Positions 1 to 10,337 are shown, counted from the first letter of the stretch. The stretch is 64,000 nt of DNA from Isoetes taiwanensis (GCA_021234155.1 JAJEKV010000252.1:62001-126000); one strand, 5' to 3'. Notes: generated by a model not told the origin, from the letters alone. Numbers and translations are program-made.

Positions 1-572
1 TCCTTCAGCTTAGCATACAAATTGCACTTTGCAAAGTTGTTTGAAGTTGCTATGGTCACATGCTTGAAATGCTTATTCCATAGCCTACTAAAACTGGGCT
101 GGGATATAGAGGCTACTCCAAGTTCCCGAAGCAATGCATTTATTTCCTCTAGTATGCTCTTCTGGGTACAATGGGATGGCAATCTCTTCTCAACAACAAC
201 TCTACCCTGTTCATCCTTCTTACTCTTATGTGGCATGTTTTCTGCATTGAACTCCACATACGTTTCAAATATTTCCTTTGCAGCTATAGTCCTAGAGATT
301 GGTCTTTGCTGGCCAGTGTTCCCATGCAATGCAATTCTAGTTCCATTTTCATGTCTCTTTTGCCAGTTGTGCCAGGAAGAGGTTGGAATTCCATGTATAG
401 CCATCCATGCTTTCGAATATATCCACTTTCCATTCAATGGAAATCTTTTTTTCTTCGATCTTTCATCCTGAATTGCATAGCCAAATATAGTGTACATGAA
501 ATTTCTCCTACTATCACACTTATGTTCTTGATATGTAGCTCTTGCTCCCACCAACTCCTCTATTGTGAACAT
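1..572 (-). CDS. Uncharacterised mobile-element-type protein, N-terminal part, runs off the window
   Basis: The minus strand is open from an ATG at 572-570 to the window edge, about 190 codons with no stop. The protein begins MFTIEELVGARATYQ and ends here around SFSRLWNKHFKHVT..NNFAKC. It is basic and rich in Trp and His, and has a Cys near the edge that could start a zinc-binding cluster. The layout (arginine-rich start, a middle with HGNTGQQRP and NMPHKSK, then an R-W-x-x-x-F stretch ahead of a Cys) reminds me of long uncharacterised transposase- or integrase-like proteins of algae and land plants, but I cannot name a family. The plus-strand frames over 22-620 are antisense shadows. Upstream lies low-complexity AT-rich DNA with no clear promoter. 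No catalytic residues are in view, so the function is open. Confidence 0.5.
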   Translation of the reverse strand, partial: MFTIEELVGARATYQEHKCDSRRNFMYTIFGYAIQDERSKKKRFPLNGKWIYSKAWMAIHGIPTSSWHNWQKRHENGTRIALHGNTGQQRPISRTIAAKEIFETYVEFNAENMPHKSKKDEQGRVVVEKRLPSHCTQKSILEEINALLRELGVASISQPSFSRLWNKHFKHVTIATSNNFAKCNLYAKLK

Positions 573-599
573 TCTAACACAAGAGGCCCAACAACATTC

Positions 600-860
600 A
601 CCTCCTCTACACAATATTAGAGTAGAATGGTTTTTAATAACATTAGAGTAAGAATTGTTTTTTTTTTTAACATTAGGGTTAGAATGGTTTTTTCTTTAAA
701 ACATTAGGGTAAGATGCTATTTTAAAAACCATATGGGTAATATGGTTTTTCAAAGGTATGGGTATGGTTTTTCAAACATATGGGTAATATGTTTTTTTTA
801 AAACCATATGATAATATGGGTTTATAGGTATTAATGGTTCACGACAGTTATTATTTCTCG
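600..860. repeat. AT-rich degenerate tandem repeat
   Basis: Loose copies of a unit like 'acattagggtaagaatggtttt' followed by 'aaaccatatgggtaatatggtttt' run head to tail, with homopolymer T tracts. No gene is seen. Confidence 0.6.
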
Positions 861-959
861 AACAAAAATCGAGGCATTTTTAATGCCTCTTCAACTTTTT
901 CTCTTCAAATTTTTGCATGTCTCTTCTTTTTGCATGCCTCTTCGCATTTTTTTGCTTCT

Positions 960-1170
960 AATCTAATCGCGCCTCGGCTAATCGGCTTCAAACTCGGCTA
1001 ATCGGCTACAACAGATTGCTAATCGGCTTCAAAGTCGGCTTCTCGGCTTCAAATTCGGCTAATCGGCTTCAAACTCGGCTTCTCGGCTTCAAACTTGGCT
1101 TCTCGGCTTCAAACTCGGCTATTTGTCGGCTTCTTGGCTTCAAACTTCGGCTTCGGCGTCAAAGCGGGGG
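960..1170. repeat. CGGCTTCAAACTCGGCT short tandem repeat
   Basis: A unit of about 18-20 bases (cggcttcaaactcggctaat and its variant with 'ttct') occurs about ten times. It is GC-richer than its flanks. No gene function is visible. Confidence 0.75.
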
Positions 1171-1815
1171 TTAGAATGAATGGGTTTATGATTCTGAATG
1201 AATGGGTTAGAATGAATGGGTTAGAATGAATGTGTTTTAGGGATTCTGAGTGTTTTAGGATTCTGAGTGTTTTAGAACAGGCTATGCTTTAGATTAGAAC
1301 AGGTTAACATTAAGAAGAGGCTATGTTTTAGAAATATGAAATAGATCAGGAATATTATGAAACAGATTAGGAATATGAATAGGAATAGCATTATGAACAG
1401 ATTTTATTTCATATTGCTATTCCTATTTCATTTATCTGTTCATATTCCTTGCCTAATGTTCTTGCCATATTTATCTGTTCTTACCCTAATGTTTTAAAAA
1501 AACAAATAGTCTGTTCTAGATGCAAGGAAAATAGTCTGTTCAGACTATGCAAGAACAGAAAAGAACATTAGGCAAGAAATATAGCATCTTACCTTAATTA
1601 TGCCTAATTGTTCTAGTCTGTTTGTGTGTTATATCTGTGCAATACAGTGCATTCAGGAATTCTTGTACATTCACAAGATTCCTATCTGCTATTGCTCTAT
1701 CTTATTTCATTTGTCTGTTCATATTCCTTAAACCCTAAACCTTAAACTCGGTCTATGTATCAAATGCTTAGTTTCTTTTCTGTTATATAAAATGTTAAAT
1801 GCTTGAATATCATAA
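1171..1815. other. Intergenic, short words repeated in both orientations
   Basis: The stretch holds 'gaatgaatgggttag' iterations (about 1175-1230) and then A/T-rich words such as 'gaacattaggcaagaa' and 'tctgttcatattcctt', which recur directly and inverted between 1300 and 1730. No supported gene is present. Confidence 0.5.
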
Positions 1816-1950
1816 GATTGGACGAAATCGCGCCAGGCGCATTTCGTCCAATCATTTATGGTCTCTGCTGAAGTTTTCAAAACGCGCCAGGCGCGTTTTG
1901 AAAACTTAATTATAAAAATAACCCTGTAGAAATCGCGCCTGGCGCGTTTT
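1816..1950. repeat. Three palindromes with core CGCGCCWGGCGCG
   Basis: Three palindromes lie within 135 bp upstream of the small gene at 2038. The first (1816-1853) is symmetric over 38 bases around GCGCCAGGCGC. The second (1871-1907) is a perfect 37-base palindrome with arms AAGTTTTCAAAAC. The third (1930-1950) is shorter. Each is centred on CCAGG or CCTGG, a CHG methylation context. They belong to a family seen again at 2435-2485, 3981-4113, 5313-5428, 10361 and 13138. Confidence 0.85.
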
Positions 1951-2037
1951 GAACAGTTACACATTTCTGCTTTTTTTTCTGGCGAGCTGAATATATTTTC
2001 TAATTAGTTAATTTTTCTCGTTTCTAGTATAATTCAC

Positions 2038-2409
2038 ATGGCCGACTCTCAAACCAGTACACCACAACTAGACGACAATCAACGGTGGACGGTGTATAAG
2101 TTAGTTCTTCCCGTAGCTGTTCAAAACCTACAGGAGGAGATGGAGAAGCCATACGACAGTCTTTATGTAAGGCCATGGGAATGCTTCCATCGTATCACGG
2201 GGCTTATGCGCAGCCTCATGCTTTTGATGTTTCTAATGCCCACAAATAAGTACGAGGACCTGTTTCGTGAGGCCCTTAATCGCCGAGGTACTCTGATATG
2301 GCGACTCGATATTCCGAATGAATGGAACGATGACGTCATCTTACTGTATGAAAATACGAACCAGACACGGTGGCTAGCTGATGTGGAGGGCCTCTGTGAC
2401 ATTTTGTAG
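2038..2409 (+). CDS. Hypothetical protein, 123 aa
   Basis: This is a complete reading frame from ATG 2038 to TAG 2409. The protein starts MADSQTSTPQLDDNQRW and is acidic, with a hydrophobic Leu/Met-rich centre (about residues 58-70: GLMRSLMLLMFLMPTN) that looks too short and too polar at its ends for a confident membrane segment. The end has an LLYENTNQTRWLADVEG stretch. I do not recognise a family. It sits between palindrome clusters at 1816-1950 and 2435-2485, so it may belong to the same locus as the ParB-like gene downstream. An initiating Met after an AT-rich leader and a balanced composition make it more likely coding than not. The antisense frame over 2163-2483 is a shadow. Confidence 0.5.
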   Translation: MADSQTSTPQLDDNQRWTVYKLVLPVAVQNLQEEMEKPYDSLYVRPWECFHRITGLMRSLMLLMFLMPTNKYEDLFREALNRRGTLIWRLDIPNEWNDDVILLYENTNQTRWLADVEGLCDIL

Positions 2410-2434
2410 AAGGAAAGCCTTTGAAATATGTAAC

Positions 2435-2486
2435 AACTCGCGTCTGGTGCATTTTGATAACATATAACTCGCGCCTCGCGCATTTT
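2435..2486. repeat. Two imperfect CGCGCC-type palindromes
   Basis: Copies at 2435-2455 (AACTCGCGTCTGGTGCATTTT) and about 2466-2485 (AACTCGCGCCTCGCGCATTTT) are decayed members of the palindrome family. They lie just after the stop of the 123-aa gene. Confidence 0.7.
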
Positions 2487-2749
2487 GATAATCTATCTAT
2501 TGTACAGCCCCATTCTCTCAATATGTTAATCAATACTTTTATTTGTGCTTTAGTATGCTATCATCAACACTTTATTATGCTTATTTTACACAATGCCGAA
2601 AACATTGAAATCCTTTGACGTCCCCCAGCCAGTTTGACCAACCCCAAGTAGCCATACATTTTGATTAATGTGTGGTCTTTAGGGGTTAATAAGACTGGCT
2701 AAGCAACATCAAAGAATCCACTTCTTTGTATCAGAAGGTTTGTACATAC
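2487..2749. other. Intergenic, nothing recognised
   Basis: AT-rich sequence with no supported gene. It ends at the splice donor of the minus-strand DUF8039-like exon. Confidence 0.5.
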
Positions 2750-2975
2750 CTTTTTTAGACGTTCTTTTGGCCATGCCACAAATGTGCCCACGCCACCAGG
2801 ATGTCTTCTTGGAAGAGCTTCATCCTCATAGTTGCAATTTATAATGCTAACTTTACAGAAACTATTTCCAAGAGGGACACCATGGCACTTAGATTCAGGT
2901 TCCAGGTCTTCGATTTTACATAATCCAAGTCGACGCTTCAAGTTTGCGGTTAATAGATAGCATTCTTCTCCCACG
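2750..2975 (-). pseudogene. DUF8039-like exon (transposon-associated protein), minus strand
   Basis: On the minus strand an exon of about 226 bp runs from an AG acceptor (complement of 2976-2977) to a GT donor (complement of 2748-2749, reading GTATGT). It encodes GEECYLLTAN, KCHGVPLGNSFCKVSI and GGVGTFVAWPKERLKK. The pattern 'HGVPLG..xxVSI...GVGTFVAWPKxxx' is the one I know from DUF8039, a plant domain often found in proteins linked to CACTA (En/Spm) transposons and Ulp1-like proteases. No partner exon was found, so this is probably a stranded transposon exon. The plus-strand frame from 3010 overlaps only its upstream intron. The family call rests on my memory of the motif, not on a search. 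Confidence 0.55.
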
Positions 2976-3089
2976 CTGATAATTGAAAACATTAAAAGAA
3001 TGATTTCACATGAACAGTCTTCAAGAATATAATATGTTTCAAGAACAGTCTTCAAATCCTACTGATAGCACTCACCATAGTTCGGCCGA

Positions 3090-3200
3090 CATGATAGCGT
3101 GTCGATCAGTCGAGGAGGTGATCGCTAAGTCGAGGCGGTCGATCAGTCGAGAAGGCGAGTTGATCAGTCGAGGAGGCAGTCGACTGGAAGAAGTCGGCGA
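3090..3200. repeat. TCGATCAGTCGAGGAGG short repeats
   Basis: The word 'gatcagtcgaggagg' and close variants occur about five times in 110 bases. No function is apparent. Confidence 0.6.
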
Positions 3201-3427
3201 GTTGATCAGGTTTCTTGAAAAATTCGGTGGCGAATGAGCATGTGGGAGCAGCGTGCCGCCACATAGGCGTTTCTTGAATAATAAAAATAAAAATATTAAT
3301 GGATTTGCTTTAATAAGAAAATTGAGTTTTTAATTTGAAATGAGCGGGATAAGCGGTTAATATAGGCGGGATAATTGTAATTTAAAATCGGGGAGCAATC
3401 TGACGGTTCAGATAATGCACCCATACG

Positions 3428-3434
3428 TATAAAT
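3428..3434 (+). promoter_or_regulatory. Candidate TATA box of the ParB-like gene
   Basis: TATAAAT lies 44 bases before the ATG at 3478. The spacing suits a plant TATA box with a short 5' leader. Confidence 0.5.
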
Positions 3435-3598
3435 TTGAATCGCGTCCCATAACATTTCATTCGAACATTGCAATTCTATGGCATCTGGAGGATCTGGTGC
3501 AGCGAGAGGTAGAGGCGGAGGGAGAGGCGCAGGGAGAGCTGGGCGACGGCCCAACACTCAGGAAACTCCTGAACAGGTCGCCAGCACTCAGAAAGCAG

Positions 3599-4143
3599 GT
3601 ATTTATCTATGCTTATACTATTTCTTCTCGATTTCTACAGTTTCTGTGTTATTTTTAAGTTTTGTCTACTGTCTGTGTCGTTTTACATCATTTGTCTACT
3701 GTCTCTGTGTTATTTCTACTTTTTATATTGTTTCTGTATCATTTCTACTGCTTTTACTACCTTGTTTTGTGTGTTTTGTGTGTTTCTTGTTATAATCTTC
3801 TCCTGTACTCTGTGTTTTTTGTTCTGTATTCTCCAGTTCTTATAATGTAGACCGTTTAATTATAGTTTCTTGCACTTGTTTGTTTATAGTTTTGTTCTGT
3901 ATTCTCCAGTTCTTTGGAGTCGACTTTTTTGTAGCTTAGTATGTCTCTTATAATATAGAGCGTCTGTAGGGCCTCTATAAAAAATGCGCTCGGCGCAATT
4001 TATAATAGAGAGTGTCTATGATATGATTGTTTTAGGCTGTCTCCGATACTTGCATCTATACCATTTATGTTTTCTGTTGTAAGGCGTCTATCAAAACGCG
4101 CTCGGCACGATTTCATTTCTCACCACATGATTGTAACTTTCAG
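3599..4143 (+). other. Intron 1 of the ParB-like gene
   Basis: GT at 3599 and TTTCAG ending at 4143 define a 545-base T-rich intron. It joins exons in phase 1 (GCA-G|GA-TCT). Two members of the palindrome family sit inside, at 3981-4001 and 4093-4113. Confidence 0.7.
3981..4113. repeat. Two GCGCTCGGCGC-type palindromes within an intron
   Basis: AAAATGCGCTCGGCGCAATTT (3981-4001) and AAAACGCGCTCGGCACGATTT (4093-4113) have the same A-tract/GC-core/T-tract layout as the CCWGG palindromes, with a TCGG centre in place of CCAGG. Confidence 0.75.
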
Positions 4144-5273
4144 GATCTTTTAAAAATGTGAAAAGAAAAGTAAAGCAAGTGCAGGGTCACGGGACATCGG
4201 CACCGAAAAAACCAAGAACAGAGGAAGATGTATCTGTTGTAGATTTGGCACACGTTGTGACCATGGACGATACCACTGGAATAATAAAGGCTCAGGTAGA
4301 GCCTCCATGTCCAGAAGAAGATCTACCAGAGGGCTCTGAATGGTATGTGGAGATCTTCAAGACTAGCGGAAAGACAGATCTTATTTTCATGTCTAGAGCT
4401 AAGGAAATAGATCAAATGAAGAAACAAGGTATTCTGATCACATGCGAAGAACAGGACGATTCATACTGTCCCGTAACTTGAAGCGGGTCAGAAAAATAAA
4501 AAAGCTTGAAGAAGTTAATGCGCTGCAGTGCCAGTTCCTTTAAAGAGACAGCCCTAAGAACGGATGAGGCCGCAGGTAACCTCTTCAAATTTGGCTGGTC
4601 AGGTGGTGAGCCATTGACACCAAAAAAAATATGTGAAGGTCTCTCAGCTGTGAGAAGAGCAATCAGTACAAGGCCATCAGCTAGTGTGTACCTACAAGCT
4701 TTAAAAGAGAAGGAAGATGCAATAACTAGAGGTAGGGAAACAGCAGACGCTCTACGCATTGCAGATTTGACTAGTGATGACGATAAGGCGAGACAGTTAG
4801 AGGCCATGAGCAAACTCAAGAAGTATCTGACAAGTATCTACTGGGCCTTAACTTCACGCATTCAGTCTACGTCGACAGGCTTTTCAGGTCCACAAAGGCT
4901 ATGTGTGTCAGCAGAAGATACGACAAGCAGCACGCAGTGGAAATAGTCAACAGCATCATTGAAAACCCAGGGCAGGTGCCAATGCCGGCAGATGTGGTGC
5001 CTTTTGATCTGAAGACGAAGAAGGTGTTGATATGGAATAAACTTGAAGATTTCATTGAAAACCTAAAATTCACTTCATGATAATAGATGGCCAGCATTCA
5101 GTGGAGGCGCAGAAGGTTTTGATCAATCAAGCACAAAAAACTGGAAATCAGTTATTCTATAGACTATACTCAGTCAGAAATTGCCAGTTCATCAGTGGCT
5201 CAACAACAGCAGCAGAACTAGCCGAAATCAGCGTGCTACTAAACGACATGGGAAAGACATTTTTATACAAAAG

Positions 5274-5485
5274 GTATTTCTGTTTCCCACACGTAGCTAG
5301 TCTGGAACTTCCAAACCGCGCCAGGCGCGATTTGTTGCTTTAATGTGCATGTGCTATAGCATTCCAAATCGCGCCAGGTGCGTTTTCATTAATCACGGAT
5401 TTACAAGAAACGCGCCTGGCGCGTTTTATATTATTTGTTTTGACGGCCTGACTATTTTATTTATCTAACGGCCCATATTTTGCAG
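5274..5485 (+). other. Intron of the ParB-like gene holding three palindromes
   Basis: Donor GTATTT at 5274 and acceptor TTTTGCAG ending 5485 give a 212-base intron. Splicing is in phase 2 (AG|T = Ser). Three of its 212 bases' worth of motifs belong to the CGCGCCWGGCGCG family. Confidence 0.7.
5313..5428. repeat. Three CGCGCCWGGCGCG palindromes in one intron
   Basis: Copies lie at 5313-5333 (AAACCGCGCCAGGCGCGATTT), 5366-5386 (CCAGGT variant) and 5408-5428 (AAACGCGCCTGGCGCGTTTTA). The first two have a CCAGG core and the third a CCTGG core. Confidence 0.85.
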
Positions 5486-5825
5486 TCCGTATGTGGAGCA
5501 GTTGCGGCACGCTCATAACCATTGGATCGAATATGGGAAACCAATGCCGACCAGACAAGGGCAATCTAAGAGTGCCGAATTCAAATTACTAGAAAGGACA
5601 CTGTGCCAAACCATAATACAGGACAATAGTAAGAGCACCAGATCAAAGAAGAAAAAAGGGGATGAATTAGGTACTAGCTCAGAAGCTCAAACGGTGCCCA
5701 AGGATGCCTGCAAGATTATTTTTTCTTCTGACTGGGTATGGGAAAAGTGGAACGAATTCTGGGACGCCTATACGGAAAAGAAGTTGCCAGATTCGTCTTG
5801 CAGGTTTCCTCCGCAAGATACGTCT

Positions 5826-6167
5826 ATTTAAATTAAAATCCCCCTTAAACCCCCTTTGGTTTGGGTGCATATTCACACGGGGGGTTACTCCGGGCAACGA
5901 GAGCTGTCGGATGGGCATATCTGCCCTTTATTCCAAAATCTGGACCGTACATAGCGATCCTCGTTTGTGGGGTATGCATGTACAAGTTTTTGTATACTGT
6001 ATATTAAGGTTTGCAAAATACTATAAGGTTTGACAGAATGTACTTAATGGTGTTAATTTTGTACATGTATTGTAAATATATTTTTGGCGCTCTCGCTGCC
6101 CTACGTAACCCCCCGTGTGAATATGCACCCAAACCAAAGGGGGTTTAAGCGGGATTTTAATTTAAAT
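5826..6167. repeat. Inverted-repeat core A of the transposon family (left end of element 1)
   Basis: The 342-bp core has inverted ends of about 78 bp beginning ATTTAAATTAAAATCC and running through CCCCTTTGGTTTGGGTGCAT to a ..GGCAACGAGAG border. Copies in the same orientation as here lie at 59762-60098, and in reverse at 12281-12617. The flank to its right (to about 6262) carries 'TTGGGCCCTTCGGGCCC', a short hairpin also seen after the copy at 60098. Confidence 0.85.
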
Positions 6168-6478
6168 GTGTTAAATGCAATGGTTTGTGTTAATAATGTT
6201 AATGATAGTTGTGTGTTGATTGTTATATTAAAAAAAAATTTGGGCCCTTCGGGCCCTAACTAATGCAAACTTAGATAAATGTTATGGGCCTAAATATTAA
6301 TTACTAAAAAGCACAATAACATCAAGACAAACAAATTATTCCCATTGCAAACAACTATGAGTGCATTTTGTAATCTCAATTCCCTGCCAATTCAAAGAAT
6401 TTGGAGCCTTATTCTGGCCAGTATGCAATATTTAATGGTGAAACTATACACTAGTTCATCCCATAAGCAATTGTCGTG

Positions 6479-6763
6479 CTAAACTGAAGTGTCCACTAGA
6501 GAGATAGTTGTGTCTTGATTCTCTTTGCTCCGTGATTTACAAGTGAAGTAGAACACACTACTCGACATACAAAATACCAAGCTGAGAAATGTGTACATCT
6601 CTATAAGAAGGGGGGCTTCCCACATCTTTGAAGCCACATCTATCTTATAACCGTATCGAGGCACCCCAATCATCCTGTACTGGAATAAACTGTCCACAGA
6701 TGCCATGCTTAAATTGTTCAAGACAAACAAAAGAAGAGCTACCTGAGTTCTTCCTTTCACCAA
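6479..6763 (-). pseudogene. Coding-looking fragment, 94 aa, inside element 1
   Basis: This minus-strand open frame begins MVKGRTQVALLLFVLNN and contains a hydrophobic segment (LIEMYTFLSLVFCMSSSVFYF) of about 21 residues that could span a membrane, followed by basic residues. I recognise no family. Its place in a non-autonomous element suggests a captured host exon. Confidence 0.25.
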
Positions 6764-6767
6764 AGCA

Positions 6768-7028
6768 TAGGCTCATCTAAGGATATACTCTAGATGGAAG
6801 GAGAAGGGTCTATGCCAGCTGAAGGACATTTGGTCAGAAGAAAAGGGTAAATGGAAAGCTTGGTCGTTAATCAAGAAGATTGTGGGAAATACACAAGGGG
6901 ACAGAAAGCTCTTAACTCTTGTATTCCAATTGTTTCGGGAGGTATTTCTGAAAAAGGATCCAATTGAGTTTCGGGAAACTGACGAAGTAACCGTTGATTA
7001 TATTCCCCAGTACGAATATTGGATATAA
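6768..7028 (+). pseudogene. Coding-looking fragment without a start codon, inside element 1
   Basis: An open frame of about 84 codons runs to a TAA at 7026-7028. It reads RWKEKGLCQLKDIWSEEKGKWKAW, then LLTLVFQLFREVF, and ends DYIPQYEYWI. Lys/Trp spacing of the 'LKDIW..xxWKxW' kind recalls the linker after plant LINE reverse transcriptases, but this is a weak likeness. It has no ATG of its own. Confidence 0.25.
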
Positions 7029-7413
7029 ATTCAAACTGATGATCTGAAGTAAAGAATCATGAAAAAAGTGGACATGATTTCAGGCATAGAGGGAACAAAC
7101 AAATCGGCTCAAACAAAGGAAACTTGTTAGTGATACAAATATTGTAGAGGAAAAGCGGCTACAAAGTAACAAAGTAAGGAGTGCTTCTATTTATGCAGCT
7201 CCTCTTACTTACAGTGCCTCTTATCTAACCTGACATTAATTTAGCTGGCTCAATCCCTGATGCAACAAGGCATACTAACGCAAGCCCACCTTCAACCAGC
7301 TCACCAAGATTTGGCAGTAACAGTGACAAAAACAGTGAGATTATTCTACAATACGGCTGACTTCGACATATTTACAAATGTGCTGCCCTTAGGCTTAATA
7401 AAGTTAGCATACT

Positions 7414-7767
7414 TTAGAAACCTGTCCGTGGCAGGCTCCTATCACAAAAGGTCGTGCTGTTTTGGAGATAATAGTATCGGCTCAATATAATTGCTTCCTT
7501 CACTTTTTCTACAAATCTGGCCGAGAATGTGTCATGGAATGTTCGGAAGAATTCATTTGAAGGGTGATCTGCAGATATTTTTCCCATTGCAAGTACCTGG
7601 CCACAGTGTAACACTTTCTTAATGAGAAGGAATCCCTTCATTCCATTAAGCTCGACAATTTCTTCTAAGGTGAATTTAGATTGCTTTCGAGTTACGCAAA
7701 ATCGGATAGATAGGTTAAAAACTTGAAACATCGCATAAGTGATATAGGTTAAAAACTTGAGTTGCAA
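7414..7767 (-). pseudogene. Coding-looking fragment, 117 aa, inside element 1
   Basis: The minus-strand frame contains KFTLEEIVELNGMKGFLLIKK, then GQVLAMGKISADHPSNEFF and ARFVEKVKEAIIL. Composition is protein-like and unlike its AT-rich flanks. I cannot name the source gene. It is probably captured host sequence. Confidence 0.3.
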
Positions 7768-8479
7768 GGCTATATAAAAACATTACTAAGGAAGGTTAAG
7801 GAAGGTTGGAACCTCGGTAAGAAGAATAGCGAAGAGCAATCCCCAAACTGGACCCTAGGAAAGCGGAGCTCCATCTGTGGCCATCATAGGTTCGTCATGC
7901 GTGCGGATCAATTTCATGGCAACCATGGGCGAGGCTATATAGCATACAAGAGATGATACATGAGATAATATTGAAACCATATAAGCATCCTTGGTTTTGT
8001 TCTCAGGACTCTGCCTTTTTCCTTTTGCCCTGCAAAAATTGTAAACGAATTCTTTCTAAGAATGTCACATTAATCTTACCCGCTAACTAAGAGACTTACT
8101 CTTGCCGCTGCAACTCGGGCCCTGTAGAATCAATTAGGGAAAAGTTTGAAGATTTTGGTTTGAAGATTTTGGCATCGAATTTCTGATCGCAAAATGTAGC
8201 ATCCACCCTGATTGACAGTTTCATAAGTCCAGATGCCGTCTTAGGATGAGTCAAGACTTCCCAGCTCCATGAAAATCGATCTCAGAACTCATGCAACGTA
8301 ATTCTTTCTTCTGCAACCTGTCTAATCCCTCCATGGTTCTGCCATAACGAAACTGCCATGGAGCTCCTGGAAGCCAAAAAAAAATATTTCGTGAACTCCC
8401 AAAGGAGCTGCGCTGCTTAATCTGCCCTAATCCGAAACCTGGCTTGATCTACCCAAAGGACGGAATCCGAAGCACCCTA

Positions 8480-8714
8480 CTTCTAGGAGAACCCTAAAGT
8501 GACAGCTCTCGAGCCTCGCATGCTATATTACAAAGTTTTTTTTTTTTTCAAGGAGTTAAACCATTGTCTAAGTGCCATAAAAAACAATGAAAGCGTATGC
8601 GCACTCTAGATATACGCATTAGTACATCAATTGAAATACACCACAAAATCATAGCAAAACCTTAGTGAAAAGCGTACAAAAATACAAAAGTAACCCCCTG
8701 TTATTATGCTACAT
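8480..8714. repeat. Conserved right terminus of the transposon family (copy 1)
   Basis: About 235 bases align by eye with 62700-62953: shared words include 'ctcgagcct..gcatg', 'taaaccattg', 'gcgcactctagatata' and the end AAACCCCCTGTTATTATGC. The last 115 bases also match 11154-11268 in reverse complement. Host sequence resumes directly after 'gctacata'. Confidence 0.75.
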
Positions 8715-10337
8715 ATTTTTTATTTAGGTGTCACAGAGATGAGGAAGGCACAAGGATTGGATGATGCAGGATTAATCTCTGTCCTAGAGAGGTGCATCAG
8801 AAAGGAAGTTGTCTACAAGAAAACGTCTGCAGCAAAGCACTTGATATCTTTCGAAGATGCCTGCGAACAGCTAAAAGATATGAAAGTCCTGAAAAAGGCT
8901 GTTGGCGAAGAATTGTAAAGGCTTACAGGAGACTTCATCTTATCAGAGATAGGCTTAATGCAAAAGTACAACGTATCTAATGATGATATTAAGAAATATG
9001 TGTTTTGGTCAAAAGATTTTCTGAAGCAACAAAAGTCGAAGAATGTGGCAACCCTGAAGGGAATTCACACGAAAGTAGCGTCTGACCTAAAAAGAAAAGT
9101 TGCTTTGGTGAAACAGACACCAGAAGAGGAGTCTCCTTTTTTCTATAAGGTGTCCACTGGTTATAAGCGTGCCATACCAGACGTGGGTGATGGGCCAACC
9201 GACATCACTCTATTTGTTCTTGATAGCCGTGGCACGAGATGGACACAAGATGATTACAGCACCTTCTTCAACACATGCGGTGGTTTTACGACTGAGATGC
9301 ATTATACCATTGTGACAGTTTGCCACTCCGACATGTCCTACGCATATGCACTATCTGCTGCAAATGATCTCGAATGCATTACTGATGAGGCAAGCAGTAA
9401 TGATAGATGAAAACAAAGATAATGAGTTCAGTACCGAAAGTAAGATCTCACATGTGCTAGTCCTTATGATAGCCATTATGGATGATAAAGAATATGAAAG
9501 ACTCAAGGGGAAACCAGAAGGTGAGAAGATTGCTTGGCAGTGCTATCGGCTAGATGAACCCCTAGTGAAGAATGTTTTTTATGTCGAATCCAATGCTGAA
9601 GACAAAGGGAATAGGATTGCAGATGTGGATGTGGACCTTATAGAGGACAAAGAGGAAGAGGAAGAAGAAAACTTCGTCCACCCTGTCCTTAATTCACCAA
9701 TCAAGTATGAGCTACTGACGGCGCATAAGGGGAGGCTGAACAAGTACGGGTTTTCTTTGGCCCTTTCGAGTTTTCTGATTGAAGCCTTCTGCCCTTTAGA
9801 GTCAACGTGTTGGGAGTTTCATGTTGGAGGTTATGTCAGTCGGGAAGCTCTGAAGCTAGCTAGGAAATGCCAAAGTGTGGTCTCTGATGGTCAGGCCAAG
9901 GACTTCCTTGATATTTTTTTCGAGAAAGTGCTAGAGGTGGCACCCAGGGGTCCGATAGGTGGTGCAAGAAATAAAGCTTCCACCTCTAAGGCCGAATTAC
10001 CTCCAGATCTGGCTAAAGAGCGGGAGGTCATGAGAAAGCAGATGGAGCAGATAAAGATGAATCTCGTCAATTAGCCGGATAACTATGCGGCCGAGATCGT
10101 GCCTATACTTCCAATCACATATGAAACTCCGACGGAAGGGGATATACACAACGCAAACCAAGAAGACAAAATCCAAGATGATAGAGTGGAATCGGAAAGC
10201 TCTAGTCAGGTTAGCATAAAGAGTAATGAAGTATCAACCATAGTTCAAACACTAAGTGATGTGGTTGACACTTCTGGCAGACCGAAGACAACCGAGAGTA
10301 AGCTCATCATTGCGGAAGTTGAACAGGAACCAGAAAG

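Larger units (their letters stand above)
3478..5803 (+). pseudogene. Spliced gene with ParB-like 'DGQHS' domain, frame-broken, first part of a split locus
   Basis: Exon 1 (3478-3598) starts MASGGSGAARGRGGGRGAGR, a disordered basic Gly/Arg tail. Intron 3599-4143 ends TTTCAG and splices in phase to an exon from 4144 with a KRKVKQ basic patch (a possible nuclear signal). Intron 5274-5485 also joins in phase: ..FLYKR to SPYVEQLRHAHNHW. Around 4500-5270 the reading continues through several frames, with breaks near 4475, 4545, 4850 and 5076. It passes VYVDRLFRSTKAM, ENPGQVPMPADVVPFDL and then IIDGQHSVEAQKVL at about 5080-5120. The D-G-Q-H-S-x-x-A motif with an upstream 'p..v.p' strand is the hallmark of the ParB/Srx-type N-terminal fold, which binds nucleotide and in some members nicks DNA. 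The end is KIIFSSDWVWEKWNEFW..KKLPDSS, and a possible donor (CAG|GTTTCC) lies at 5803-5804, right before a transposon. Breaks could be decay or consensus error. Confidence 0.6.
5826..8714 (+). mobile_element. Element 1 of a family with shared ends and variable interior
   Basis: The element starts with the inverted-repeat core (5826) and ends with the conserved terminus ..CCCCCTGTTATTATGCTACATA (about 8714). The same left core and right terminus bound element 3 (59.6-62.95 kb) and, in reverse, element 2 (11.15-12.97 kb). The interior is unlike the other two. It holds coding-looking scraps on both strands at 6479-6763, about 6768-7028 and 7414-7767, and a region at 8100-8560 that resembles a 5' leader. 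No transposase is visible, so it is non-autonomous. It splits the ParB-like exon side from the exons starting at 8728. I found no convincing target-site duplication, so the left limit is uncertain. Confidence 0.6.

Noticed and set aside
5826-8714. Element 1 as a Helitron, because of gene capture and a GGGCCC hairpin near 6250
   Set aside because: No 5' TC or 3' CTRR end with upstream hairpin is consistent across the three copies, and the hairpin is at the wrong end.
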